From NCBI RefSeq assembly GCF_900141735.1, contig NZ_FQYO01000006.1:1-64000 (forward strand): DNA of 64,000 nucleotides. The letters are read 5' to 3'. Shown one piece after another: positions 7,992-15,663 of the stretch (the stretch's first letter is position 1; every line of letters starts with the position of its first letter). Source of the stretch: Wenxinia saemankumensis. GTDB taxonomy: Bacteria > Pseudomonadota > Alphaproteobacteria > Rhodobacterales > Rhodobacteraceae. Made by a program: the position numbers and the translations under genes. The notes beneath the pieces were generated by a model, which searched no databases, was not told where the DNA came from, and worked only from the letters and a program-made list of their open reading frames with translations.

Positions 7992-9155
7992 CTAGGCTGC
8001 GCTGAGCTTGTCGCGGACGCCAGATGCGACGATCCGGGCTAGCTGGCAGGGCACGGCGTTACCGAGCTGCCGCATTGTCTCAGTCCAAGAGCCGTGGAAC
8101 ACCATGTCGTCCGGGAAGGTTTGCAGGCGAGCGCTCTCTCGAATCGTAAAATAGCGCACCGAGCCATCCGTCCTGCGCAGCATGTTCTCGCCCCCAGGAA
8201 CACCGTGCACGCCCGCCTTCAGCGTCTTGGCGGGCTCGTCCAGAGGGCTTCCCGTGTGGCCAGCATAGGATCGGGCGCCGGGCTGGAACCTGTGGTCATG
8301 AAAGCCGCGCGCCGTGCCCGGTGCATGTTCGGGATCCGGAAGATCGGAAATCGCGTCGCGCACGGTCAGCCACGGCTCGTCCAGAGGTCGTTCCGCGATC
8401 TTCAGGGCCCGCGCCTTGGCTGCGCCACCTTCCGGCCGGTTCTTGCGAGCGACGCGGTGCAAGTCCCAATAGACCTCGTCGCGCCACTGCGACCAGAGCA
8501 GCGCGTCTCGCGAGTGTGTCGGCTTCGGGAAGTGCCACTCGATCCCGGTGTCCGCGCGGAAACCGACAAGGAAGACGCGCTCGCGCCGCTGGGGAACGCC
8601 ATAATTTGCCGAGTTCAGGACCCGCATCACAACCCGATAGCGCAGGCGCTTCTCTGTCCCCTTGGTGTGGTGGTCCTCGAGGCGCGCGAGGTGCGCCAGC
8701 CATTCCTCGTCCCTCTTGCCGACCAGATCGGGATAGGTCAGCTGCAAGCGGATGTACTCGAGGTAGTTCGCAAAGCTGCTGCGCGTGAGCCCCTTCACAT
8801 TCTCGAAGATGAAGGCTCTCGGTCGAAGTTCGCGCACGGCGCGGATCGCCTGCGGGAACATGTCCCTGCCGTCGAGGAACGCCCGGTGGCGTCCGCCCAT
8901 CGAGAACGGCTGACATGGCGGTCCGCCCGTCACCAAGTCAACGGAGCCGTCCACCGTGCCGAAATCGAACTGCCGAACGTCGCCCTCGTGGATCGGCCAG
9001 TGCGCGATCGGATCGAGGCAACGTTCCTTGTTCTCGCGAAGGGTATCGCAGGCCCAGCGGTCCCAGTCCATGACGGCGGCCGGTCGGAAGCCCGCTTGGC
9101 TGACGCCGATCCCGAGGCCCCCAGCGCCCACGAACAGTTCGACCGATCTCATCAT
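7992..9155 (-). CDS. DNA (cytosine-5) methyltransferase
   Basis: 387 residues. Motif I ELFVGAGGLGIG (6-17) binds SAM; motif IV GGPPCQPFS has the catalytic Cys at 81; motif VI is FENVKG with E118; motif VIII is QRRERVFLVG; C-terminal motifs IX-X include ESARLQTFPD and QLGNAV. The target recognition region is about 210-320. I chose ATG 9155 because it overlaps the vsr stop (ATGA at 9155-9152) and starts just before motif I; an upstream in-frame ATG (9233) lies inside vsr. It should protect host DNA from the convergent Eco29kI-like enzyme. Last gene of the five-gene operon. Confidence 0.93.
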   Translation of the reverse strand: MMRSVELFVGAGGLGIGVSQAGFRPAAVMDWDRWACDTLRENKERCLDPIAHWPIHEGDVRQFDFGTVDGSVDLVTGGPPCQPFSMGGRHRAFLDGRDMFPQAIRAVRELRPRAFIFENVKGLTRSSFANYLEYIRLQLTYPDLVGKRDEEWLAHLARLEDHHTKGTEKRLRYRVVMRVLNSANYGVPQRRERVFLVGFRADTGIEWHFPKPTHSRDALLWSQWRDEVYWDLHRVARKNRPEGGAAKARALKIAERPLDEPWLTVRDAISDLPDPEHAPGTARGFHDHRFQPGARSYAGHTGSPLDEPAKTLKAGVHGVPGGENMLRRTDGSVRYFTIRESARLQTFPDDMVFHGSWTETMRQLGNAVPCQLARIVASGVRDKLSAA

Positions 9156-9562
9156 CCCAGGAACTCCCCAATCCGTGCCTGTAATTTCTCTCGGTTTTTC
9201 GTCTGGCATTCCCAGATTATCAGGACGTCCCATCCGAGCTCCCCAAGCAGGACGATGTTACGCTCATCCCGTTCTCTATTTGTTTCCAACTTTGGGCCCC
9301 AAAAGTCCAGCTTCGATTTTGGAAGCCTAGCTAGCTTGCAGTCCGGGTCCAGGTGCCGGTGCCAGAAGCAGCCGTGCACAAGGATCACCTTCCGACGCGA
9401 CGGGAAGACGAGGTCCGGCGAACCGGGAAGGTCGCGACGGTGCAGCCTGTAGCGATACCCCATGCTATGCGCCAAACGGCGCACCAGCATCTCGGGCTTG
9501 GTGTCTCGGCCGCGAACCCGACTCATTCGTTCGCTTCGTTGTTCTGGCGTCAGGATGTCCAT
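9152..9562 (-). CDS. vsr: Very short patch repair endonuclease
   Basis: 136 residues, full Vsr length. It has the MSRVRGRDTKPE start, the core SPDLVFPSRRKV with metal-binding D50, and HGCFWHRH with H63 and H68. Vsr nicks next to T:G mismatches created by deamination of 5-methylcytosine and normally accompanies a C5 methyltransferase, as here. The stop overlaps the methyltransferase start by 4 nt. Some Vsr-fold proteins act as restriction nucleases in other systems; with a dcm-type gene coupled, repair is the simpler reading. Confidence 0.93.
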   Translation of the reverse strand: MDILTPEQRSERMSRVRGRDTKPEMLVRRLAHSMGYRYRLHRRDLPGSPDLVFPSRRKVILVHGCFWHRHLDPDCKLARLPKSKLDFWGPKLETNRERDERNIVLLGELGWDVLIIWECQTKNREKLQARIGEFLG

Positions 9563-9622
9563 GTGTAACCGTAGCCCAACACGCTACAATAATCGAGACA
9601 GTGTAAGTTCGGGCCCTGTGAG

Positions 9623-10144
9623 TTAGTCCAACCAAATCAGGCGCTTGATCAGAAGTCTTTCCGCTGCGCTCTCGACAACCGCTCGCTGTGAAGCCAACGC
9701 GAACTTCGCTGCGGCTTCAGTCAGCACGGCTGCGTATGGCTGACCTTCCATGAACGCACGCTCATGAAGAGCCATCAACGTCGCTTTCCAGTCGGAAGCT
9801 TTGCTCCAGGCAATCTGGCGGCCATCCACAAGGAGGCAGCCGTGCGGCTTGATGAATGTCGTCGACACGACAACGTCCTCATCAAGACCGAGGACCCTGA
9901 AAGCGCGGGCAGGGCTGGCTGATGCCTCCCTAGTGTAAGACTTGAGAAGCGTGTCCTTGATGTAAACTCGGACCTTTCGTGGGTCCATGTACTGACCCAA
10001 CTTCCCACCAACTGTTTCGGTCTCGGTCCACATTGAGTAGTACCGCGATTTGTCGGCGGCCGAGAGCGCCGACCAATTAAGCCGATCGGCTTCAGCCCAC
10101 AATCGCTCCTTGATCTCTCGCCGGATGCTGGCCGGCACGCTCAT
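9623..10144 (-). CDS. Conserved-looking protein of unknown function in defence operon
   Basis: 173 residues; I do not recognise a family. It starts with charged helices (about 5-50, with WSALSAADKSRYYSMWTE), then a segment with RKVRVYIKD, a predicted beta region (RAFRVLG to VVSTTFIKPHG) and a C-terminal helix. No transmembrane segment, signal peptide or nuclease motif is visible. ATG 10144 overlaps the helicase stop as ATGA, so it is co-translated with the helicase-nuclease. Position between effector enzymes and the R-M genes suggests an adaptor or target-recognition subunit, but that is only inference. Confidence 0.7.
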   Translation of the reverse strand: MSVPASIRREIKERLWAEADRLNWSALSAADKSRYYSMWTETETVGGKLGQYMDPRKVRVYIKDTLLKSYTREASASPARAFRVLGLDEDVVVSTTFIKPHGCLLVDGRQIAWSKASDWKATLMALHERAFMEGQPYAAVLTEAAAKFALASQRAVVESAAERLLIKRLIWLD

Positions 10145-11814
10145 TGCACCCCTCCAGGCTGCGGTACTGTAGGGAATTCAAACTGTGGGATCTCAAGCTG
10201 CGCGTCTCCCTCGCGCAAAATCAGGTCAGCTTGATCCTTCATCCATTCAAGCATAAAGTTGCCTGCCGAGGTATCGCGGAAATTGATGAGATTGTGTCCG
10301 AGCGGCAGCCTTTCCAAGGGGCCGACGGAGGCTTTCTCGAGTTCAATTACTTCCGCTACTCGGCGGAGATCGGTCACGAAATCCATTACGATCACCTTGT
10401 CTTTCCCATGACTCAGGCGGAGCCCACGCCCGAGTTGCTGGACAAAGATCCGACGACTGTGCGTCGCGCGCATGAAAACGACGAGATCGACATCAGGCAC
10501 ATCGACGCCTTCATTGAACAAGTCGATACTGGCTAGGACATCAATATCCCCTCGCCGAAACATCGCCATTAGTCGATCCCGCTCACGGGCTTCCTGCCTT
10601 GAGGAGATCGCCTCAGCACGCAACCCGTAGCCACGAAGCGTTCCCGCGAAGCTCTCGGCGTGATCGACCGTTGGAGAGAATACAATCCCACCCCGCCGCT
10701 TCTCGCCGCCGAACACTTCGACGATGTGCCTGGCCGCCTCTTCGTCTCGAGTCGGCATCAGAAGCTTCTTGTTAAGCTGGTTCAGGGAATAGTTGTGCGA
10801 CGAAATTTCCTGTACGAAACCCCAGTCGATATTATCCGCCAGCAATCGGTAGTCGACCTCACTAAGGTACTTCTGCCTTAAGCCGTCCGATATTCCGAGC
10901 CGGACGAGTGGCTTACCCAATAGTTCGTCAATGTCGAAGCCATCTCCGCGCCACGGCGTGGCCGTTGCGCCACCAACCATAGGTGGTTCCAGCGCATCGA
11001 GGGCACGCCGGAAACTAGTGGAACCGATATGATGTGCTTCGTCGATAAGCACCAAGCCAAAGCTTGGCAAATCATCGACACGTCCAATAACGCTCTGGAC
11101 TGTTGCAAAGGTGATCCCGTCGTAGAACGATGGGGTCTCATCGCCCGAAAGCATATGCGTAGGAACCCACTTTGGCAGCTGATGCCAAAATCCAAACTGC
11201 AATTGCCGAATGAGCTCACGCTTATCGGCAAGAACAAGCACCCGATTGTCACGTATTAGGCCATCTCGATAAAGGTCGGCGACAACTTCCGCCATAACAA
11301 CCGTTTTACCCAAACCCGTCGCCAGTACAACTTGAGCGCGTCCGGTGTCCGTGAGGCCCTCCCGAAATTTACTAACTGCCTCTTGCTGATAGGGCCGGAG
11401 TTCGCGCCTCGATTTCGCGTACTCTGGTACTTCTTGTGATAGGTGTGCAAGCCGAGCAGGATCCAGTAGTTCGACATTAATTCCGATCCGGCGATAACGC
11501 TCGATTTCGGCCTGGACACCACCACCGATTGCACGGGAAGTTGCAAGGAGCATTCGGTTAGCGCCATAGTAGGTTCCCGAGTCGACGACCTCCTGGACCG
11601 CCTGCTTCGTAGGCGGGGAAGTCGTGGTGTGCTTGCACTGCACCACCCAGATTTCGCCATTCTTGACGCCTACGACATCTGCTCCCTGATCGCCCGAACC
11701 GCCAACAACGCGCACGTCATCAAAGCCTGCATGCATCAAGAGCCGGGCAACATCGCGCTCGAACGCTTGCCACGGACCACGCAGGAGTCGTCGGTCGTCG
11801 AGGAAGTGCTTCAT
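10141..11814 (-). CDS. Mrr-type nuclease fused to SF2 helicase
   Basis: 557 residues. The N-terminal restriction-endonuclease-like domain (about 10-120) has GDQGADVVG with D46 and VVQCKH with Q59 and K61, the D...QxK active site of Mrr_cat enzymes. A superfamily II helicase follows: ELRPYQQEA (Q-like), Walker A ATGLGKT (165-171), DEAH (258-261), TATPWR, and motif VI QLGRGLR. It should move on or remodel DNA and cut it. ATGA overlaps join it to the ATPase upstream and the 173-aa gene downstream, so the three products are probably made in fixed ratio. Similar helicase-nucleases occur with MORC-like ATPases in R-M loci. Confidence 0.88.
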   Translation of the reverse strand: MKHFLDDRRLLRGPWQAFERDVARLLMHAGFDDVRVVGGSGDQGADVVGVKNGEIWVVQCKHTTTSPPTKQAVQEVVDSGTYYGANRMLLATSRAIGGGVQAEIERYRRIGINVELLDPARLAHLSQEVPEYAKSRRELRPYQQEAVSKFREGLTDTGRAQVVLATGLGKTVVMAEVVADLYRDGLIRDNRVLVLADKRELIRQLQFGFWHQLPKWVPTHMLSGDETPSFYDGITFATVQSVIGRVDDLPSFGLVLIDEAHHIGSTSFRRALDALEPPMVGGATATPWRGDGFDIDELLGKPLVRLGISDGLRQKYLSEVDYRLLADNIDWGFVQEISSHNYSLNQLNKKLLMPTRDEEAARHIVEVFGGEKRRGGIVFSPTVDHAESFAGTLRGYGLRAEAISSRQEARERDRLMAMFRRGDIDVLASIDLFNEGVDVPDVDLVVFMRATHSRRIFVQQLGRGLRLSHGKDKVIVMDFVTDLRRVAEVIELEKASVGPLERLPLGHNLINFRDTSAGNFMLEWMKDQADLILREGDAQLEIPQFEFPTVPQPGGVQ

Positions 11815-14204
11815 GCAGACGCCTCAACATCTGGCTTAAGTAACTCGAGGGACATGACAGCTCGAATGATCTCACTACGAGTGCTGCTGGAAAGATCCCC
11901 GCTGTCCTGCTTGGAGAGCCAAATCGTGTCGTCAATAAGTGCAGTATAACGCGCCAACACGCTCGCACGTGCTTCGGCGGTGATCTGCGGATCGCCATAA
12001 TCTAAGTCGGCATAAGCAGCATCCCAGATCTTCCCGTCGAAGCAGAGGTCGGGTCGTTTTTCAACTACCATCCGGATGATTTCGAACGGCCCCGCAACGA
12101 GGAAGCTGCCGTTGACAGTTGCCTCAGACGGCTTGATCTTTTTTGCTGCCAGCGCGCGCATTACAGCAGTCTGCTCTTGCACGCCCAAGTCGTTGAAAAG
12201 GGCCGCCCGCTCCGCCTCGGGACAAGCCGACACAAGACAACGCGCCACATCAGTCAGGACCGTCGCTGCGCTATTAGGCAATGCCTTAAGGTCAAGAGCT
12301 GTCTCTTCGCCATAAGCGCTGCGGAAGTCTGCAAAAATTCGGGCAAAGTTGGGTTCTTGGCTCGAGTTGCGGGTCTGGTCCACAGTCATGTACGCAAGTT
12401 GCGCAAGAAGCGCGTCTTGCGGCGTCATCGTTATTGATTCAAAAGTTGAGTGCCCAGGATTGAAAAGATAATGATAAGTCTTTGTCGGGACGTCGCCCAA
12501 GACCATTGTCCACGGAGCATCTGCGGGCAACCCGGGATCCTTGGCTTCGACCTCATACGCGACAACATTCCATTTTATTCCCGTCCCGCCATGATGATAG
12601 CGGCGGCTGAGGAGTGGCGCTTCGCGCCGCGGCGGCGGCGCGGGCTTGGCTGGGGCAGTCGGAGTGACTGGGGCGGGCTCGGGAGCGGTGCCACCGGATG
12701 GTTCGCCGCCAAGGAGTCCTGGCGGGAGTCCTCCACCGCCGCCAGACGAGGGTTCGTTGCCGCTCGCGCCACCTCCGCTCGTTCCGTAGAGCAACTCACG
12801 GTCGGCGGCCTCAACCAACTCCCACCACTTGCTGTCGTCCTGATAGTCAGGATTGCCATCGTGGAAGGCGCTGACCATTTCGACTGCGCGAGCGTTGTCC
12901 TTCACGATCAGAATTCGACCGTAAGCGCCTGCCGTCTTGGACTGAGGACTTGTCCGCCGGAAGGCTTTGAAGAGCTGAAAGAGCGGTGACTCGTTCGGGC
13001 CATACCCAAGATCCTTGGCCTTCTCCGGACGGAGAGGCCCCTCTCCGCGGATGACTCGATGCATCTCGTCCCATGTTGGGTCAGCTCTGTCGAAGCGGTC
13101 CTTCGCATAGCTAACCCGGCAGTGATCGATGTGGATCTCGCCGACAATCCGCCCACGGTTCCGTTGATCATCGATCGGGTATTCCCGCTCTTCGCTTTCC
13201 CCATCATTCCAAGAGAACAAATCCTTGTTCGCGATCTCGATCTTTCGACCGTTTCGGATGAAATCGATCCCAAATTCAGACTGATCGAGATACCGCTGAA
13301 TCCCCAGCCAGCCTGTTACCTTCCGCTCGCGTTTAACTACGGAGTTCACTGTCTCGCAGTGGGGGCAGGATCCGCCAACCTCCGCTTCGACAAGCCAACT
13401 CATGCAATTGATACAATAAAGTCGGTCAGCCAGCGCGTGGTTGATGCGGATGACCGCAGGAATAGTCGTACCGCCAGGACCTGGCACAACCCTGTCCTCA
13501 TTCCACAGGCAATGGCGTCTTGCCTCGACCCGCTTGTGGTTCACGTAGAGCTCAAAGCTGATCGGAACGCCATTCGGTCGGAGCATTGAGGAATAGGCTT
13601 GCGCGAGCCGCTTGCGCATCGCCGTCTGGTTCGCGTTCTTCGCAAGCCATTTTCGCTGTTCGGGCTTCAGCTGTTTGATCGTGATCTCGGTTCCGTGCTG
13701 GTCAGGGTCTGCTTTCGCGCGCGACAAGCGCGGCGTTTTAAAGTGACGCTGCTGGCGCAACTTGTCGAAATCGATTTGGAGACCGTGCCACTCGCGCTCG
13801 CCTTTGCGCGTAGTCCAAACCTCGGTGACCGATCCAAGCCGGGCCGTGGCGATATTGAAGCCCATGCCAAACAACCCAAGGCTGTCGATCGGGTTGTTGC
13901 CCGACCACCCGGCTCGTACGGCACGCTCCAGCATGTCCGGTGTCATGCCCGGGCCATTATCGATGATCCGAAGGGTCGCGGCCGGAGCGTCTGCTTGCGG
14001 CAGGTGGACATCCACCTTCGCACCAGCGATCGAGCTTCCAGCGCGACTCTCCTTCAGGAAGCCGTCAACAGCGTTGTCGACGAGTTCCGCGACGCAGCGC
14101 CACTGGTCGATGTTGATCTCGCCGAGCATCGGCAAGACGCGGGGATCCGGCTCGAGATTGAAGTCGCTTGCTTCCTGCCGACCGTCCGCATCGATGCTCG
14201 CCAT
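11811..14204 (-). CDS. MORC/MutL-like GHKL ATPase with zinc ribbon
   Basis: 797 residues. GHKL ATP-binding fold at about 20-200: N-box ELVDNAVD (E40, N44), G1 DNGPGM (82-87) and G2 GLFGMGFN (110-117). An S5-like transducer region follows, interrupted by a four-cysteine zinc ribbon (C264, C267, C280, C283). A Gly/Pro/Ala linker (about 474-530) leads to a C-terminal helical domain of about 270 residues that I do not recognise. Related prokaryotic 'paraMORC' ATPases are associated with helicases and nucleases in restriction systems. First gene of the five-gene operon; the stop overlaps the helicase start by ATGA. It is expected to act as an ATP-dependent clamp on DNA or on its partners. Confidence 0.85.
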   Translation of the reverse strand: MASIDADGRQEASDFNLEPDPRVLPMLGEINIDQWRCVAELVDNAVDGFLKESRAGSSIAGAKVDVHLPQADAPAATLRIIDNGPGMTPDMLERAVRAGWSGNNPIDSLGLFGMGFNIATARLGSVTEVWTTRKGEREWHGLQIDFDKLRQQRHFKTPRLSRAKADPDQHGTEITIKQLKPEQRKWLAKNANQTAMRKRLAQAYSSMLRPNGVPISFELYVNHKRVEARRHCLWNEDRVVPGPGGTTIPAVIRINHALADRLYCINCMSWLVEAEVGGSCPHCETVNSVVKRERKVTGWLGIQRYLDQSEFGIDFIRNGRKIEIANKDLFSWNDGESEEREYPIDDQRNRGRIVGEIHIDHCRVSYAKDRFDRADPTWDEMHRVIRGEGPLRPEKAKDLGYGPNESPLFQLFKAFRRTSPQSKTAGAYGRILIVKDNARAVEMVSAFHDGNPDYQDDSKWWELVEAADRELLYGTSGGGASGNEPSSGGGGGLPPGLLGGEPSGGTAPEPAPVTPTAPAKPAPPPRREAPLLSRRYHHGGTGIKWNVVAYEVEAKDPGLPADAPWTMVLGDVPTKTYHYLFNPGHSTFESITMTPQDALLAQLAYMTVDQTRNSSQEPNFARIFADFRSAYGEETALDLKALPNSAATVLTDVARCLVSACPEAERAALFNDLGVQEQTAVMRALAAKKIKPSEATVNGSFLVAGPFEIIRMVVEKRPDLCFDGKIWDAAYADLDYGDPQITAEARASVLARYTALIDDTIWLSKQDSGDLSSSTRSEIIRAVMSLELLKPDVEASA

Positions 14205-14295
14205 TACACATGTTCCCCACTAACCTAAGGAAATCCATCCAGTATCTCCGTACGATATGGAGGCCCAAGGGTGAACACAAGCGAGGGAAGAACAC
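14205..14295. promoter_or_regulatory. Divergent promoter region of the defence module
   Basis: This 91-bp gap separates the start of the minus-strand ATPase operon (14204) from the plus-strand gene at 14296, so it must contain the promoters of both. It is AT-richer than the core genome. I cannot assign -35/-10 boxes or an operator with confidence. Sharing such a short region suggests coordinated expression. Confidence 0.45.
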
Positions 14296-14997
14296 TTGTC
14301 GGCACGTCCCCCTGTTCCACCAAGCTCGGAACTCGAAAACTACTTCGAGCGCATGCGACCGACATTGGACGAAACGATCGACAGGCTTGGTGCAGCTCGC
14401 TTCAGGGAAGATCCAATCGCAGGGAGGAAGTACTCGCGAGCAACGTCGATCATCAGCTCGGCCTACAAGCGGCATGGCGCGATCCTCCAACGGGCTCTCC
14501 TCGAACGACTGAAAGACTGTGCTCGTCTGCGGGTATGGACAGAGGACGACTTCAAGCTGTCGCATGAGTCCCTACGTCAGGTCCGCGTTGCCGAACGGCT
14601 CGACTCCTTGTTGCAAGCGCAGCTTCCGTACGGAGATCGCGAGCGCTCTGTGCGCGTCGACATCCTGGTCTTCGACGAGGCACGCCACTCGATTAACGCG
14701 TACAATGTGAAGCGCGGCAACGGCTCATACGACGGCGGCAAGCGTCGGATCATCCACGAGGAACTCGTACGCACACAGATGCTTCTTTCCGACTATGGCC
14801 GCGGGAGCGGGTTCGTGTCGGAGACCAGCCATGCCCACATCATCTTCTACTACGGCCTTCTATCGTTGCCACCGCCACTTGCGATCTCTGGTGACGACCT
14901 CGACGAGCATTTTCAGTTTCCTGTTCGTGAGGCGATTGAGTTCGTGAACGCCTACTTCGTTGCTCGTCTAACAGAGTTAATCGAGCAGGAAGATTAG
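14296..14997 (+). CDS. Unknown protein with PD-(D/E)XK-like motif, divergent to ATPase operon
   Basis: 233 residues from TTG 14296, preceded by GAGGGAAG 5 nt upstream; ATG 14353 is an alternative. The N-terminal half is helical. The middle contains RVDILVFDEA then INAYNVKRGNGSYDGGKRR (about 115-145): an acidic residue on one strand and x-x-K on the next, the shape of a PD-(D/E)XK core, with Asn where Glu or Gln is usual. C-terminal helices follow. No family is recognised with certainty. Its position, head-to-head with the GHKL ATPase gene, makes it a candidate nuclease or targeting component of the same system. Confidence 0.7.
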   Translation: MSARPPVPPSSELENYFERMRPTLDETIDRLGAARFREDPIAGRKYSRATSIISSAYKRHGAILQRALLERLKDCARLRVWTEDDFKLSHESLRQVRVAERLDSLLQAQLPYGDRERSVRVDILVFDEARHSINAYNVKRGNGSYDGGKRRIIHEELVRTQMLLSDYGRGSGFVSETSHAHIIFYYGLLSLPPPLAISGDDLDEHFQFPVREAIEFVNAYFVARLTELIEQED

Positions 14998-15243
14998 CCT
15001 GCACGCGCAGCCTTTTTTGCTCCGCCGTTGTTCGATCCCGGTTCCATTTGAGGCGGATGGGCCTGACATCGAAAGCAACCTTGATCACGGTAAACTATTG
15101 TTCACGAACAGGAGCTTACAAGAAATTCACCAAACCCGCGCAGTCATGAGGTCAGGAGAATACTGGCCCCGAGAGAACGCTTCCAGGCCTTCTGGCTAGG
15201 CGGCCAGTGCTCAGCCCCTCCCGCATAACCCTCGAATACAACG

Positions 15244-15266
15244 GAAAAATCCGGCCGCAGCCGGAT
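15244..15266 (-). terminator. Rho-independent terminator of tRNA-Ser
   Basis: Read on the minus strand, ATCCGGC-TGCG-GCCGGAT (15266-15249) is a perfect 7-bp stem with a 4-nt loop followed directly by a T run (15249-15245). It lies 27 nt past the tRNA 3' end and fits as its terminator. Confidence 0.8.
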
Positions 15267-15292
15267 GGGGAGAACGCTTTCGAGAGGGCAAG

Positions 15293-15382
15293 TGGCGGAG
15301 GAGGTGGGATTCGAACCCACGGTGCGCTTGAACGCACGCCGGTTTTCAAGACCGGTGCAATCGACCACTCTGCCACTCCTCC
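15293..15382 (-). tRNA. tRNA-Ser (anticodon TGA)
   Basis: 90 nt including an encoded CCA. The acceptor stem GGAGGAG (from 15382) pairs with CTCCTCC before the discriminator G and CCA (15295-15293). The anticodon loop CTTGAAA gives TGA. The long variable arm is typical of serine tRNAs, and GGTTCGAATCC forms the T arm. Its 3' end faces the 1-15290 island, the side where integrases usually recombine. Confidence 0.96.
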
Positions 15383-15663
15383 GGGCGCTCAGGGCCTTAC
15401 GCAAGCGGGGGCGATTCGGGAAGGCGGGGCGGGGCGCGGCGGCGGCACGGTGTCGCGCTGCGGCCAGGGGCGGGCAAATCCGCCCAGACGGGCGGCGGCG
15501 TCTTTCATCGCGCGCGTCCGGGCTGTAACGTCCCGGCCAATCAGGCGCGGCTGCGGCCGCGATGCAGGCAGGTGCCGATCCGACAGGCGATGGAGAGGGC
15601 GGGGTCCGGCAGGGCCCGCGCGGATCCGCGGCGCAGGGGGCGGCCAAGACCCGAGGGGGCAGG

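Noticed and set aside
7290-14997. Assignment to BREX, DISARM, Druantia, Zorya or Gabija
   Set aside because: The defining proteins of those systems (PglZ/BrxC, DrmA/B, DruE, ZorAB, GajA/B) are not present.
15152-15376. 74-codon frame on the minus strand across the serine tRNA
   Set aside because: It is the tRNA sequence itself read as protein plus its downstream terminator; such frames over tRNA-Ser are a common artefact.
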